From Hamadaea sp. (GTDB taxonomy: Bacteria > Actinomycetota > Actinomycetes > Mycobacteriales > Micromonosporaceae), in the NCBI RefSeq assembly GCF_013362815.1, contig NZ_JABFVK010000061.1, positions 1 through 64,000 on the forward strand: DNA of 64,000 nucleotides. Reading direction: 5' to 3'. The position numbers and the translations under genes are program-made. The stretch's first letter is position 1. Every line of letters begins with the position of its first letter. Of this stretch, positions 33,888 through 42,033 are shown piece by piece. Below the pieces are notes generated by a model, which saw only the letters and a list, made by a program, of their open reading frames with translations, searched no databases and was not told where the DNA came from.

Positions 33888-34181
33888 ATGACGGAGCAGG
33901 TCGAGGAGGAGAAGCGCCGGGAGGCCGTGCTGCGCACGTTCTTCGGGCCGGACGGCCGTCTGGTCAGCATGCCGGCCCGGATGGGCAAGCGCCGGTTCGT
34001 CCTGGAACAGATCGCGTACGCCTTCGAGCCGGGCGTGAAGTACACCGAGCTCGAGGTGAACGCCATCCTGCGGGCGTTCTGGGACGACTACGTGACGATT
34101 CGGCGGTACCTGATCGACGCCGGGCTGCTCGGCCGGGAGCAAGGGCTCTATTGGCGTACCGGGGGATATGTCGACATCTAG
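33888..34181 (+). CDS. DUF2087 protein
   Basis: A 97-residue protein made almost entirely of a DUF2087 domain (VLRTFFGPDGRLVSMPAR, then YTELEVNAILRAFWDDYVT and RRYLIDAGLLGREQG). The fold resembles a winged helix, and the domain is often found next to or fused with ArsR-type regulators, so DNA binding is possible but unproven. ATG 33888 follows TAGGTT (33875-33880) by seven bases, consistent with a leaderless mRNA. An in-frame ATG at 33816 lies inside the family A palindrome and is unlikely. The stop codon abuts the stop of the convergent rsgA gene with no base between. Confidence 0.82.
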   Translation: MTEQVEEEKRREAVLRTFFGPDGRLVSMPARMGKRRFVLEQIAYAFEPGVKYTELEVNAILRAFWDDYVTIRRYLIDAGLLGREQGLYWRTGGYVDI

Positions 34182-35219
34182 CTAACTGTCGGCATCGGAG
34201 ACGTCGGAGCTGGTACGCGAGGCGAGCAGCCGCCGGAACGAGGCCAGCCGCCGTTCGTCGGCATGCCCGGCGGCGACCCAGGCGTCCAGCGCGCACTCCG
34301 CGCCCGCCATGTGGTCGCAGTTCGGCGGGCAGTCGACCGTTCCCTCCACGAGGTCGGGGAAGCCGTGCAGCACGCTGTCGGCGCTGACCAGGGCCAGCCC
34401 GAAGCTGCGTACGCCGGGGGTGTCGATGATCCAGCCCGGGTCCTTGCGGGACTTCCCGATGGGAGGCAACCGCAGCGCCACGGCGCTGGTCGAGGTATGC
34501 CGTCCCTTGCCGACGGCGCTCACCTCCCCGACAGCCCGCCCGGTTCCGGGGATGAGCCGGTTGACCAGCGTCGACTTGCCGACCCCGGAGTGGCCGACGA
34601 GGACCGAGACGTGCCCGGCCAGCTCTTTGCGTACCGCGGTGAGGTCTGAGCCCGGTCCGGTCAGCAGGTGCGGCAGGTCCAGAGCGGCGTAGTAGTCGAG
34701 GATCTCGTGCGGCGTCGCCAGGTCCGACTTGGTGAGCAGCAGGATCGGTTCGATGTCGGCGTCGTACGCCGCGACGAGGCACCGGTCGATGAAGCCGGTT
34801 CGGGGCGGGGGATCCGACAGCGAGCTGACGATGACGAGCTGGTCGGCGTTGGCGACGACCACTCGTTCGATCCGGCCCTCGGTGGTCGTCTCGTCGTCGT
34901 CCGCCGTACGCCGGAGCACACTCACTCGGTCGGCGACGCGCACGATCCGGGCCAACGCGCCGGCGCTGCCGCTGACGTCGCCGACGATCGCCACCTGATC
35001 ACCGACGACCACGGACTTGCGGCCCAGTTCGCGGGCGCGCATCGCCGTGACGACGGCGCCGTCCGCCATCGCCACCGTGTACCGGCCGCGATCCACCGCG
35101 AAGACGAAGCCCTCGGTCGCGTCGTCGTGCTTGGGCCGCGTACGCGTCCGGGGTCGGGATCCACGCGTGGCCCGGATGCGGACGTCGTCCTCGTCGTACT
35201 CGCGCCGTTTCGCCGTCAA
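34182..35219 (-). CDS. rsgA: Ribosome small-subunit-dependent GTPase A
   Basis: A 345-residue circularly permuted GTPase that helps late 30S maturation and is released by GTP hydrolysis. After a basic N-terminal tail (about 1-35) comes an OB-fold (about 36-110), then the permuted G-domain with LLLTKSDL (G4) before the P-loop GHSGVGKSTLVN (G1) and DTPGVRSF (G3). A zinc knuckle near the C-terminus reads CPPNCDHMAGAEC. The TTG start overlaps the aroA stop (TTGA at 35219-35216), so it is translated after aroA. The aroA-rsgA pair is conserved in actinobacteria. Confidence 0.94.
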   Translation of the reverse strand: MTAKRREYDEDDVRIRATRGSRPRTRTRPKHDDATEGFVFAVDRGRYTVAMADGAVVTAMRARELGRKSVVVGDQVAIVGDVSGSAGALARIVRVADRVSVLRRTADDDETTTEGRIERVVVANADQLVIVSSLSDPPPRTGFIDRCLVAAYDADIEPILLLTKSDLATPHEILDYYAALDLPHLLTGPGSDLTAVRKELAGHVSVLVGHSGVGKSTLVNRLIPGTGRAVGEVSAVGKGRHTSTSAVALRLPPIGKSRKDPGWIIDTPGVRSFGLALVSADSVLHGFPDLVEGTVDCPPNCDHMAGAECALDAWVAAGHADERRLASFRRLLASRTSSDVSDADS

Positions 35220-36502
35220 GAGCTAGCACCCACCATGGCACTCCATAGTGCCGGGAAATCCGGGAGCGTCTTGGCTGTACACGCCACATCACTCAGGACG
35301 ACTCCCGGCACCTTGAGGCCCAGGAGCGCCGCCGCGTGCGCCATCCGATGATCGTCGTAGGTCTCGAAGACCGTTCCGGTCAGTGGGTGCGGTTCGACGG
35401 TGAGCCCGTCCTCGTGTTCGGTGACCCCGGCCCCGAGCGCGGACAGCTCCCGGGCCAGCGCGGCGACCTGGTCGTTCTCCTGCGTACGCAGATGGGCGAG
35501 CCCGCGCAGGGTGGATGGACCGTCGGCTAGGGCGGCGAGCGCCGCGATGACCGGGCTCAGCTCGGCCTGATCGCGCAGGTCGACGTCGATCCCGCGGATC
35601 TGCGGCCCGCCGCGGACGGTCATGCCCTTCTCCGTGAGCCGGAACGAGCCGCCCATCCGGGTCAGCACCGCCCGTAGCCGGTGCCCGGCCTGCAGGGTGC
35701 TCCGCGGCCAGCCCGGCACGGTGACGCGACCGCCCACGACGAGGGCGGCCGCCAGGAACGGGGCGATCGTGGCGAGGTCGGGCTCGATCAGCCAGCTGCG
35801 GCCGGCGAGCCGGGCCGGTTCGACCCGCCACGCGTCCGGTGTCGCGTCGTCGACCGCGGCTCCGGCGGCCCGCAGCATCTCCACCGTCAGCCGGAGGTGC
35901 GGGGCACGGGGCAGCGCCGGTCCGGTGTGCTTCAGGGTGAGGCCGCGGTCGAAGTCGGGCGCGGCCAGCAGGAGTCCTGTCAGCAGCTGGCTGGACGGGG
36001 AGGCGTCGACGCTCACGTCGCCACCGCGTACGCGGCCTTGGCCGTAGACCGTGAGAGGCAGTCCGTCGGCGGCTCCGGCGTCCAGGCGTACGCCGATCGC
36101 CCGGAGCGCGGCGACCAGCGGGCCGAGCGGCCGCTGGCGGGCCCGGGCGGTGCCGTCGAAGGTGACCGCGCCGCTGGCCAGCCCGGCGAGCGGCGGCAGA
36201 AAGCGCATGACCGATCCGGCCGTCCCGACGTCGATGTGCGCCGGCCCGGTCAGCGGGCGCGGGCGGACCACCCACCGCTCGTCGTCGACGGTCGAGATGT
36301 TCACCCCTATCGATCGCAGTCCGGCGGCCATCAGTTCGGTGTCCCGGGCGCGCAACGGGTTGTCCAGTGTGGACGTCCCCGTGGAGATCGCGGCCAGGAC
36401 GAGCGCGCGCGTCGTCATCGACTTCGATCCGGGTAACCGGACTCGGGCGTTGAGCGGATCGATGGCGGTCGGTGCAGTCCACGGCACGGCGCGCTTCGTC
36501 AC
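35216..36502 (-). CDS. aroA: 3-phosphoshikimate 1-carboxyvinyltransferase (EPSP synthase)
   Basis: A 428-residue cytoplasmic enzyme that joins PEP to shikimate 3-phosphate in aromatic amino-acid synthesis. It shows LPGSKSMTTRALVLAA near the N-terminus, GTAGSVMRFLPPLAGL near residue 90, and the C-terminal YDDHRMAHAAALLGL. The GTAGSVMRF loop has methionine where the glyphosate-sensitive consensus has threonine or leucine. It heads an operon with rsgA and is divergent from the SRAP gene with 56 bases between them. Confidence 0.96.
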   Translation of the reverse strand: MTKRAVPWTAPTAIDPLNARVRLPGSKSMTTRALVLAAISTGTSTLDNPLRARDTELMAAGLRSIGVNISTVDDERWVVRPRPLTGPAHIDVGTAGSVMRFLPPLAGLASGAVTFDGTARARQRPLGPLVAALRAIGVRLDAGAADGLPLTVYGQGRVRGGDVSVDASPSSQLLTGLLLAAPDFDRGLTLKHTGPALPRAPHLRLTVEMLRAAGAAVDDATPDAWRVEPARLAGRSWLIEPDLATIAPFLAAALVVGGRVTVPGWPRSTLQAGHRLRAVLTRMGGSFRLTEKGMTVRGGPQIRGIDVDLRDQAELSPVIAALAALADGPSTLRGLAHLRTQENDQVAALARELSALGAGVTEHEDGLTVEPHPLTGTVFETYDDHRMAHAAALLGLKVPGVVLSDVACTAKTLPDFPALWSAMVGASS

Positions 36503-36558
36503 CCGCTCATTCTTACCGTTCGAGGGCTCTGTCGGACCATGCGGGTAGGTTCATTTTC

Positions 36559-37227
36559 ATGTGCGGGCGTTATGCGACGACGCGCTCCTCGGCCGATCTC
36601 AGCCGCCTCTTCGAGGCGTTCGACGAGACCGAGGGCGGCGTCACGGTGGACTACAACGTGGCACCGACCGACAAGGTGCCCATCGTCCGGGTCTCCGCGA
36701 GCCGGGAGGCGCGCGTGCTGACGGTGGCGCGCTGGGGGCTGGTTCCGCCGTGGGCCACCGATCCGCGCATCGGCTCCCGAATGATCAACGCTCGTGCCGA
36801 GACCGTCGCGAGCTCGCGGGCCTACGCGCAATCCTTCGAGCGCCGCCGCTGCCTCGTCCCGGTCGACGGCTGGTACGAATGGACCCGGTCGCCCACCGGA
36901 AAGCAGGCGTTCTACATGAATATGAATGGAGAAGGCCTCACGATGGGCGGCATCTGGAGCGTCAAAGGCGATCTGCTGACGTTCAGTGTCATCACCCTGC
37001 CCGCTCGCGGCGACTTGGCCAAGGTGCACGACCGCATGCCGCTGCTGCTCCCACCGGACCGGTGGTCGGAGTGGTTGTCTGCTACACCGAGTGACGACCT
37101 GCTCACCCCGGCCGACGACGACTACCTGTCCACAATCGAGATCCGGGCAGTGGGGTCAGCAGTGGGGGATGTCCGCAACGACGGTCCCGGTCTGATCGAA
37201 CCCATCGAAGCCGGTCTACTTTTCTGA
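36559..37227 (+). CDS. SRAP-domain protein (HMCES/YedK family)
   Basis: A 222-residue SOS-response-associated peptidase. It begins MCGRY, where Cys2 becomes the N-terminal residue and forms a thiazolidine crosslink with abasic sites in single-stranded DNA. Other conserved residues are Asn34 (NVAPT), Glu107 (GWYEW) and His157 (KVHDRMP). It protects replication forks at abasic lesions. TAGGTT (36546-36551) lies seven bases before the ATG and there is no Shine-Dalgarno, so translation is probably leaderless. That keeps the ATG as the only practical start, as the Cys2 chemistry requires. Confidence 0.95.
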   Translation: MCGRYATTRSSADLSRLFEAFDETEGGVTVDYNVAPTDKVPIVRVSASREARVLTVARWGLVPPWATDPRIGSRMINARAETVASSRAYAQSFERRRCLVPVDGWYEWTRSPTGKQAFYMNMNGEGLTMGGIWSVKGDLLTFSVITLPARGDLAKVHDRMPLLLPPDRWSEWLSATPSDDLLTPADDDYLSTIEIRAVGSAVGDVRNDGPGLIEPIEAGLLF

Positions 37228-37348
37228 TCGGCTGACATCGTGATCCGGTGACGCCGGGTAATCGATGCAGCGACACACAATGCGCCTGATTAACGCCATT
37301 TGACGGCGGATTGTCGGCAGGAATTTTTGCCGATGTCCAGACGAACTC

Positions 37349-37378
37349 TTGTCTCCGTACGCCTTTGTGCGATAGAAC
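37349..37378 (+). promoter_or_regulatory. Candidate promoter of the WhiB gene
   Basis: TTGTCT (37349-37354) and TAGAAC (37373-37378) are spaced by 18 bases, about 94 bases before the WhiB start. The rest of the 244-base gap after the SRAP gene holds no other feature I recognise. Confidence 0.4.
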
Positions 37379-37471
37379 ACAGCGCCGGTGCCGGTTCATC
37401 CAGCCGCCACCGGATGGTTTGCACCGTGCAGCTTAGAGCGCGGTGAGGCACCGGACCCACGGGGGAGGTGG

Positions 37472-38098
37472 GTGGATTTGACCCGGGCGCGTGTTCCACG
37501 CCCACATGAAGTCGCGGCCGCGCGTCGCGACCCGAGACTGTTGCGGGCCGCCACCGAGCGGCAGAACGACACTGCCTGGCGGACCAGGGGGGTCTGCCAA
37601 TCGGTCGACCCGGAGACGTTCTTTCCGGCACCGACGGATCCGCCGGACGCGGCCATTGCGCTGTGCGGCACCTGTTCGGTGCAGGGGGCTTGTCTTGCCT
37701 GGGCTCTTGAGGCCGGCGACTGCCACGGCGTCTGGGGTGGCACCACCGCCCGGGAACGCCGGGCCATGGTGGTCGCCTGGCGAACCCCGGAGCAGCCCGA
37801 GGAGCAGCCGTACGCGGAGCAGGCGGACGCGACCAGTCCGGTCGTCGGGGGAACGATCCCCGCGCCGGGCTGGGCGGCGGCGGTCGCCCGGGCCGCGGAA
37901 GTGGCCCGAGCCTCGGGCGTACGCCCACCGAAGCGAACGGGCCCGACCCGGCGCCGGGGTGTGCCCGCCGTCACCGAGCTGGCGCTGGAGATCCATGAGC
38001 GCAAGCCGGAGCTGCGGGAACGCCGCGAACCACAGGTGCTGATCCCGCTTCAGCGCTTCGCTGAGCCCGCACCCGCGCTGGAGGCGCTGGTCGCGTGA
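37472..38098 (+). CDS. WhiB-family regulator with long C-terminal extension
   Basis: A 208-residue iron-sulfur protein of the WhiB-like family. The four cluster ligands are Cys42, Cys65, Cys68 and Cys74, followed by the turn motif [13 protein letters not shown]. WhiB-like proteins bind [4Fe-4S] clusters sensitive to NO or O2 and usually act with the principal sigma factor. Most are 80-130 residues; this one has about 100 extra residues with basic stretches ([10 protein letters not shown]) but no clear RGRP-type AT-hook. GTG 37472 follows the strong Shine-Dalgarno GGGGGAGG. It lies directly upstream of the sigR promoter, so redox control is a theme here. Confidence 0.88.
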   Translation: MDLTRARVPRPHEVAAARRDPRLLRAATERQNDTAWRTRGVCQSVDPETFFPAPTDPPDAAIALCGTCSVQGACLAWALEAGDCHGVWGGTTARERRAMVVAWRTPEQPEEQPYAEQADATSPVVGGTIPAPGWAAAVARAAEVARASGVRPPKRTGPTRRRGVPAVTELALEIHERKPELRERREPQVLIPLQRFAEPAPALEALVA

Positions 38099-38127
38099 CC
38101 TTCATCACCGCGGTGGTGGCGCGGCAT

Positions 38128-38153
38128 GGAATGCGCGGCGGTCGCAGAGCGTT
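38128..38153 (+). promoter_or_regulatory. SigR-type promoter (autoregulation of sigR)
   Basis: GGAAT (38128-38132) and GTT (38151-38153) are separated by exactly 18 bases, which is the known SigR/SigH consensus GGAAT-N18-GTT. It lies 30 bases after the WhiB stop. A transcript from it would start near 38160 and include the upstream GTG at 38203 that could begin a longer sigma-factor isoform. Confidence 0.85.
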
Positions 38154-38397
38154 GACCCGGCCGGAGGACCTGACCAGGTTTCCTCCGCGAAGGGGTGATT
38201 CAGTGCGTACTGCGACGAAGACGAGGCCTGACGACCAGATCAAGATCCTGATCGGGTCCCCGGACTGGTCGGCGGAGACGGCAGGGGACGACATGACCCG
38301 TCTGCCCGCCTCCGTTGTTGCGACGCCCATGCCCGCCACCCGCGTATCCTCAGCGGGACGGGCCGTGACCACACGGCCCCGGAAGGGCGAGGCCAGG

Positions 38398-39003
38398 GTG
38401 ACCACGGAGTCGACGGAAGACCGGCGCGCACGGTTCGAGCGGGACGCCATGCCGTTCCTCGACCAGCTGTACCCGGCCGCCCTGCGGATGACCCGCAACC
38501 CCGCCGACGCGGAGGACCTCGTCCAGGAGACCTACCTCAAGGCGTACGCCGCGTTCCACCAGTTCGAAGAGGGCACCAACCTCAAGGCCTGGCTGTACCG
38601 GATCCTGACGAACACCTTCATCAACTCGTACCGTCGCAAGCAGCGGCAGCCCGTGCAGGCTCCCACCGAGGAGATCACGGACTGGCAGTTGGCCGAAGCA
38701 GAGTCGCACACCTCGTCGGGGCTGAAGTCGGCCGAGACCGAGGCACTCGACCGGCTGCCCGACAGTGACGTCAAGCAGGCCCTCCAGGCCCTGCCCGAGG
38801 ATTTCCGCCTGGCGGTCTACCTCGCCGACGTCGAGGGCTTCTCCTACAAGGAGATCGCCGACATCATGGGCACCCCGCTCGGCACGGTCATGTCGCGGTT
38901 GCACCGCGGTCGCCGGGCCCTGCGCGGCATGCTGGAGAGCTATGCGGCCGAGCGCGGCATCATCGGCGCGTCGGCCGATCACGACGAGGTGACGGCATCA
39001 TGA
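38398..39003 (+). CDS. sigR: ECF sigma factor SigR/SigH (disulfide-stress)
   Basis: A 201-residue ECF sigma factor of the SigR (Streptomyces) / SigH (mycobacteria) type that directs the thiol-oxidative stress response. Region 2 is at about 20-90 ([37 protein letters not shown]) and region 4 at about 125-180 ([38 protein letters not shown]). GTG 38398 fits the usual short form. A GTG at 38203 with GAAGGGG upstream opens the same frame 65 codons earlier and would give a SigR'-like long form as known in S. coelicolor. The stop overlaps the anti-sigma start (ATGA). Confidence 0.95.
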   Translation: MTTESTEDRRARFERDAMPFLDQLYPAALRMTRNPADAEDLVQETYLKAYAAFHQFEEGTNLKAWLYRILTNTFINSYRRKQRQPVQAPTEEITDWQLAEAESHTSSGLKSAETEALDRLPDSDVKQALQALPEDFRLAVYLADVEGFSYKEIADIMGTPLGTVMSRLHRGRRALRGMLESYAAERGIIGASADHDEVTAS

Positions 39004-39254
39004 GCGACGAGTGTAAGGACGTGCTCGACGAGGTGTACCTCTACCTCGATCTGGAGTGCACCGACGAACGTCGTGACCTGATCAAGCAGCATCTCGACGA
39101 GTGCTCGCCGTGCCTGCGGGAGTACGGGATCGAGACCGAGGTCAAGGCGCTCGTGGCCCGCTGCTGTGGGGCGGAGAACGCGCCGGAGGATCTCAAGCGC
39201 CGGCTGCGCGCCAAGCTCGCCGAGCTCGTCGTGGACGACCGCGTCGTCTCCTGA
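39000..39254 (+). CDS. rsrA: Zinc-binding anti-sigma factor RsrA/RshA
   Basis: An 84-residue ZAS-family anti-sigma factor. The zinc motif is His31, Cys35 and Cys38 (HLDECSPC), with Cys5 and the pair Cys55-Cys56 as further thiols. In the family, oxidation forms disulfides, releases zinc and frees the sigma factor, after which thioredoxin resets it. The ATG overlaps the sigR stop (39000-39003), which ensures stoichiometric synthesis. Confidence 0.94.
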   Translation: MSDECKDVLDEVYLYLDLECTDERRDLIKQHLDECSPCLREYGIETEVKALVARCCGAENAPEDLKRRLRAKLAELVVDDRVVS

Positions 39255-39398
39255 CTGCGACGGCACCGCGTCCGCCGCGACAGCACCGCGACGGGCGGGC
39301 GATGGCACTGCGACGGTGTGTCGGCGGTCGACGGCCGCGCCATGGTTGGATGACCCTCAGGGTCCGCAATGTGGCGGACGGCTGCTGGGAGGGGCACG

Positions 39399-39614
39399 AT
39401 GGCCGACGAGATCCGTGCGGAGATGGTGGCGAACGTCTGGAAGGTCGTGGCCGCCGAGGGCGACCAGGTCGCGGACGGTGACACCCTCGTCATCCTCGAG
39501 TCCATGAAGATGGAGATCCCGGTGATGGCGGAGTCCGACGGCACGCTGACCAAGCTGGCCGTGAACGAGGGCGACGTCGTGCAGGAAGGCGATCTGATCG
39601 CCATCATCGGCTAG
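39399..39614 (+). CDS. Biotin/lipoyl-attachment domain protein (TB7.3-like)
   Basis: A 71-residue stand-alone biotinyl domain. ESMKMEIPV carries the modified lysine at Lys37, and the two half-barrel repeats fill the whole chain. The orthologue in M. tuberculosis (Rv3221c, TB7.3) is biotinylated and also lies beside sigH-rshA. It may donate biotin in an acyl-CoA carboxylase or hold biotin for other purposes; no carboxylase gene is nearby. The ATG follows GGGAGGGGC. It is convergent with the TetR gene, with 14 bases between stops. Confidence 0.9.
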   Translation: MADEIRAEMVANVWKVVAAEGDQVADGDTLVILESMKMEIPVMAESDGTLTKLAVNEGDVVQEGDLIAIIG

Positions 39615-39628
39615 GGCCCGCGCGGGGG

Positions 39629-40192
39629 TCAGCCCTCGATCAGCTCGTCCGCCATCTCCAGGGCGGTCTTCATCCGCTCCTCGTCGCTGATCTTGTCCGG
39701 ATCGAGGACGAACCAGCAGGCGTGCAGCGTGAACAGTGCCATCGAGGCGCGCAATCGCCGCCCTGGAGTGGCGTCGGCATCCACCAGATAGTCGATCATG
39801 GCCTGCATCCGCCCGCGGAAGTCCTTCGTCGGGCGGCGGTCCTTCATCGTGGCCTGATTGCGCTCGAAGAATCGCATGATCTTGTGGTGCTGGCCCTCCA
39901 TCATGCTGTCGGCGTACCGACGCAGGAAGTCCTTGCGCGCCTCCAGGGTGCGCGGCTGATCGGCGGTCCACTCGATGAGCTTGTCGATCCGGGCGGACTG
40001 GTCGCCCATGAAGCTCTCGACGATCTCTTCCTTGCTCTTGAAGTGGTAATAGAGTGCGGCCTTCGTCACACCGAGCCGCTCCGCGATCTCCCGCAGGGAC
40101 GTGGCGTCGTAGCCCTGTTCGGTGAAGAGTTCCAGCGCAACAGCTTGGATCCGCGATCGCGTATCCCGCCCTTCGACCTGCTGTTCGCTCAT
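39629..40192 (-). CDS. TetR-family repressor of the adjacent efflux gene
   Basis: A 187-residue TetR regulator. The helix-turn-helix is at about residues 12-58 (RIQAVALELFTEQGYDATSL, then LGVTKAALYYHFKSKEEI), followed by an alpha-helical ligand domain. ATG 40192 has GGAG eight bases upstream; an upstream in-frame start at 40228 lacks one. It is divergent from the MFS gene, and the palindrome at 40251-40270 lies between them. It probably represses the exporter until a drug or metabolite binds. The inducer is unknown. Confidence 0.9.
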   Translation of the reverse strand: MSEQQVEGRDTRSRIQAVALELFTEQGYDATSLREIAERLGVTKAALYYHFKSKEEIVESFMGDQSARIDKLIEWTADQPRTLEARKDFLRRYADSMMEGQHHKIMRFFERNQATMKDRRPTKDFRGRMQAMIDYLVDADATPGRRLRASMALFTLHACWFVLDPDKISDEERMKTALEMADELIEG

Positions 40193-40250
40193 CTTCTGCT
40201 CCTGCGGAGATCCGAAATTCCATTGCACTTGACGCGCGGCTAGTAATCAA

Positions 40251-40270
40251 CTTACCGTACGGCTAGTAAG
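40251..40270. promoter_or_regulatory. Candidate TetR operator in the divergent tetR/MFS promoter
   Basis: CTTACCGTACGGCTAGTAAG contains inverted CTTAC/GTAAG ends and a central CCGTACGG palindrome. CTAGTAA occurs twice nearby (about 40240 and 40263), so the site may be double. A -35-like TTGACG at 40229-40234 precedes it in the MFS direction. Confidence 0.65.
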
Positions 40271-40338
40271 TTTGCTAGCCGGTCGGCAAGTAAGCCTGGC
40301 TGGATCTGATCAAGACGCTGATCAAGGGAGCATCGCTC

Positions 40339-41958
40339 GTGTCCACCATCCCCGAACCGTCCATCGCGAAGCCGAATCTGCGGCTCGTGTTGCCGGGAAT
40401 CATGCTGGCGATGATGCTGGCGATGCTCGACAACATGGTCGTCGGGACCGCCATGCCGAAGATCGTCGGCGAACTCGGCGGCCTGTCCAAGCTCTCCTGG
40501 GTCGTCACCGCGTACGTGCTGGGCACCTCGGTGTCCACCCCGATCTGGGGCAAGCTCGGCGACCTCTACGGGCGCAAGAAGGTCTTCCTGACCTCGGTCG
40601 TGTTGTTCATGATCGGCTCGATGCTCTCCGGCGCGGCCGGCGAGTTCGGCTGGCTCAACGACGCGATCAACCCGATGACCCAGCTCATCGCGTTCCGGGC
40701 CTTCCAGGGCCTCGGCGCGGGTGGTCTGATGGTGGGCGCGTTCGCCCTCATCGGCGACCTCGTCCCGCCTCGCGAGCGGGGCAAGTACCAGGGCCTCATG
40801 GGCGGCATCATGGCGATCGCGATGATCGCCGGCCCGCTGGTCGGCGGCCTGATCACCGACCACGCGTCGTGGCGCTGGATCTTCTACATGAACCTGCCGA
40901 TCGGCGCGGTCGGCTTCGTCATGCTGCTGTTCTTCCTGCACCTGCCGGTGCGCAAGACCGAGCACAAGATCGACTGGCTGGGCGCCGGCCTCCTCGGCGT
41001 CAGCATCACCGCGATCGTGCTCATCACCACCTGGGGCGGCAAGGAGTACGACTGGGCCTCGGCGCAGATCTTCGGGCTCGGCGCGCTCGCGCTGGTCACG
41101 CTGGGCCTGTTCCTGCTGGTCGAGCGTCGTCACCCGGAGCCGGTCCTGCCGCTGCACATCTTCAAGAACCGCAACTTCAGCGTGGTGAGCGGCATCGGCT
41201 TCCTGGTCGGGTTCGCGCTCTTCGGCGCGGTCGCCTTCCTGCCGCTCTACCAGCAGACCGTCCAGGGCGCCTCGGCGACCAACAGCGGCCTGCTGCTCCT
41301 GCCGATGATGATGGGCGTGCTGGTCACCTCGTTCGCGATCGGCCGGATCATCACCAACACCGGCAAGTACCGGATCTTCCCGATCATCGGCGGCGCGATC
41401 ATGGCCGTGGCCATGTTCCTGCTGACTCGCCTCGCCGACGACACGAGCAAGTTCGAGTCGTCGGTCTACATGGTGCTGCTCGGCCTCGGCATGGGCTTCC
41501 TCATGCAGACCACGCTGCTCATCGCGCAGAACAGCGTGGAGATGAAGGACCTCGGCGTGGCCAGCTCCACCGCCACCTTCGTCCGGTCGATCGGCGGTTC
41601 GTTCGGGGTGTCGATCTTCGGCGCCGTGTTCAACTCCCGGCTCAGTGACAGCATGACCGAGACCGCAGGCCCCAAGGCCGCGGCCATGATCGACCAGTTC
41701 GGTGGCAACCTGGGCACCGAGGGCATGGCCCAACTCGCCAAGGTCCTGCCGCCGGAGCAGCTCGAGCCGATGGTCAAGGCCATCAAGCACGCCATCGCGT
41801 ACGCGACGTCGGGGCTGTTCTGGTGGGCGCTGGCGTTCGCCGTGCTGGTGCCGGTGCTGGCCTGGTTCGTCAAGGAGGTCCCGCTGCGGGGCGCCGGTCC
41901 GCAGAAGGCCGGGGAGGACTCGCCGGAGGCGGCGCTCGCCCTCGCCAGCGTGGAGTGA
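40339..41958 (+). CDS. MFS drug exporter, DHA2 (EmrB/QacA) family
   Basis: A 539-residue major facilitator with about 14 transmembrane helices. The first helices show LDNMVVGTAMPKIV (motif D1), WVVTAYVLGTS, the motif A loop GKLGDLYGRKK and motif C GPLVGGLI. DHA2 proteins export drugs and dyes in exchange for protons. GTG 40339 follows GGGAG. The divergent TetR repressor and the operator between them point to induction by an exported compound. The gene ends at the strong terminator at 41986-42019. Confidence 0.93.
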   Translation: MSTIPEPSIAKPNLRLVLPGIMLAMMLAMLDNMVVGTAMPKIVGELGGLSKLSWVVTAYVLGTSVSTPIWGKLGDLYGRKKVFLTSVVLFMIGSMLSGAAGEFGWLNDAINPMTQLIAFRAFQGLGAGGLMVGAFALIGDLVPPRERGKYQGLMGGIMAIAMIAGPLVGGLITDHASWRWIFYMNLPIGAVGFVMLLFFLHLPVRKTEHKIDWLGAGLLGVSITAIVLITTWGGKEYDWASAQIFGLGALALVTLGLFLLVERRHPEPVLPLHIFKNRNFSVVSGIGFLVGFALFGAVAFLPLYQQTVQGASATNSGLLLLPMMMGVLVTSFAIGRIITNTGKYRIFPIIGGAIMAVAMFLLTRLADDTSKFESSVYMVLLGLGMGFLMQTTLLIAQNSVEMKDLGVASSTATFVRSIGGSFGVSIFGAVFNSRLSDSMTETAGPKAAAMIDQFGGNLGTEGMAQLAKVLPPEQLEPMVKAIKHAIAYATSGLFWWALAFAVLVPVLAWFVKEVPLRGAGPQKAGEDSPEAALALASVE

Positions 41959-41985
41959 TCGTCCACTAGGGACACCTCAAGACTC

Positions 41986-42019
41986 GATGCCCCCGGAGCT
42001 TTCCTCCTCCGGGGGCATC
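41986..42019. terminator. Bidirectional terminator between the MFS and TPR genes
   Basis: GATGCCCCCGGAG (41986-41998) pairs perfectly with CTCCGGGGGCATC (42007-42019) around an 8-base loop. It lies 28 bases after the MFS stop and 15 bases from the TPR stop of the convergent gene. Confidence 0.88.
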
Positions 42020-42033
42020 GCGCTGTCCAGCGC

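Noticed and set aside
40252-41790. A 512-codon frame antisense to the MFS gene, rich in Asp, Glu and His
   Set aside because: The composition is the mirror of hydrophobic codons in the MFS gene; no recognisable fold.
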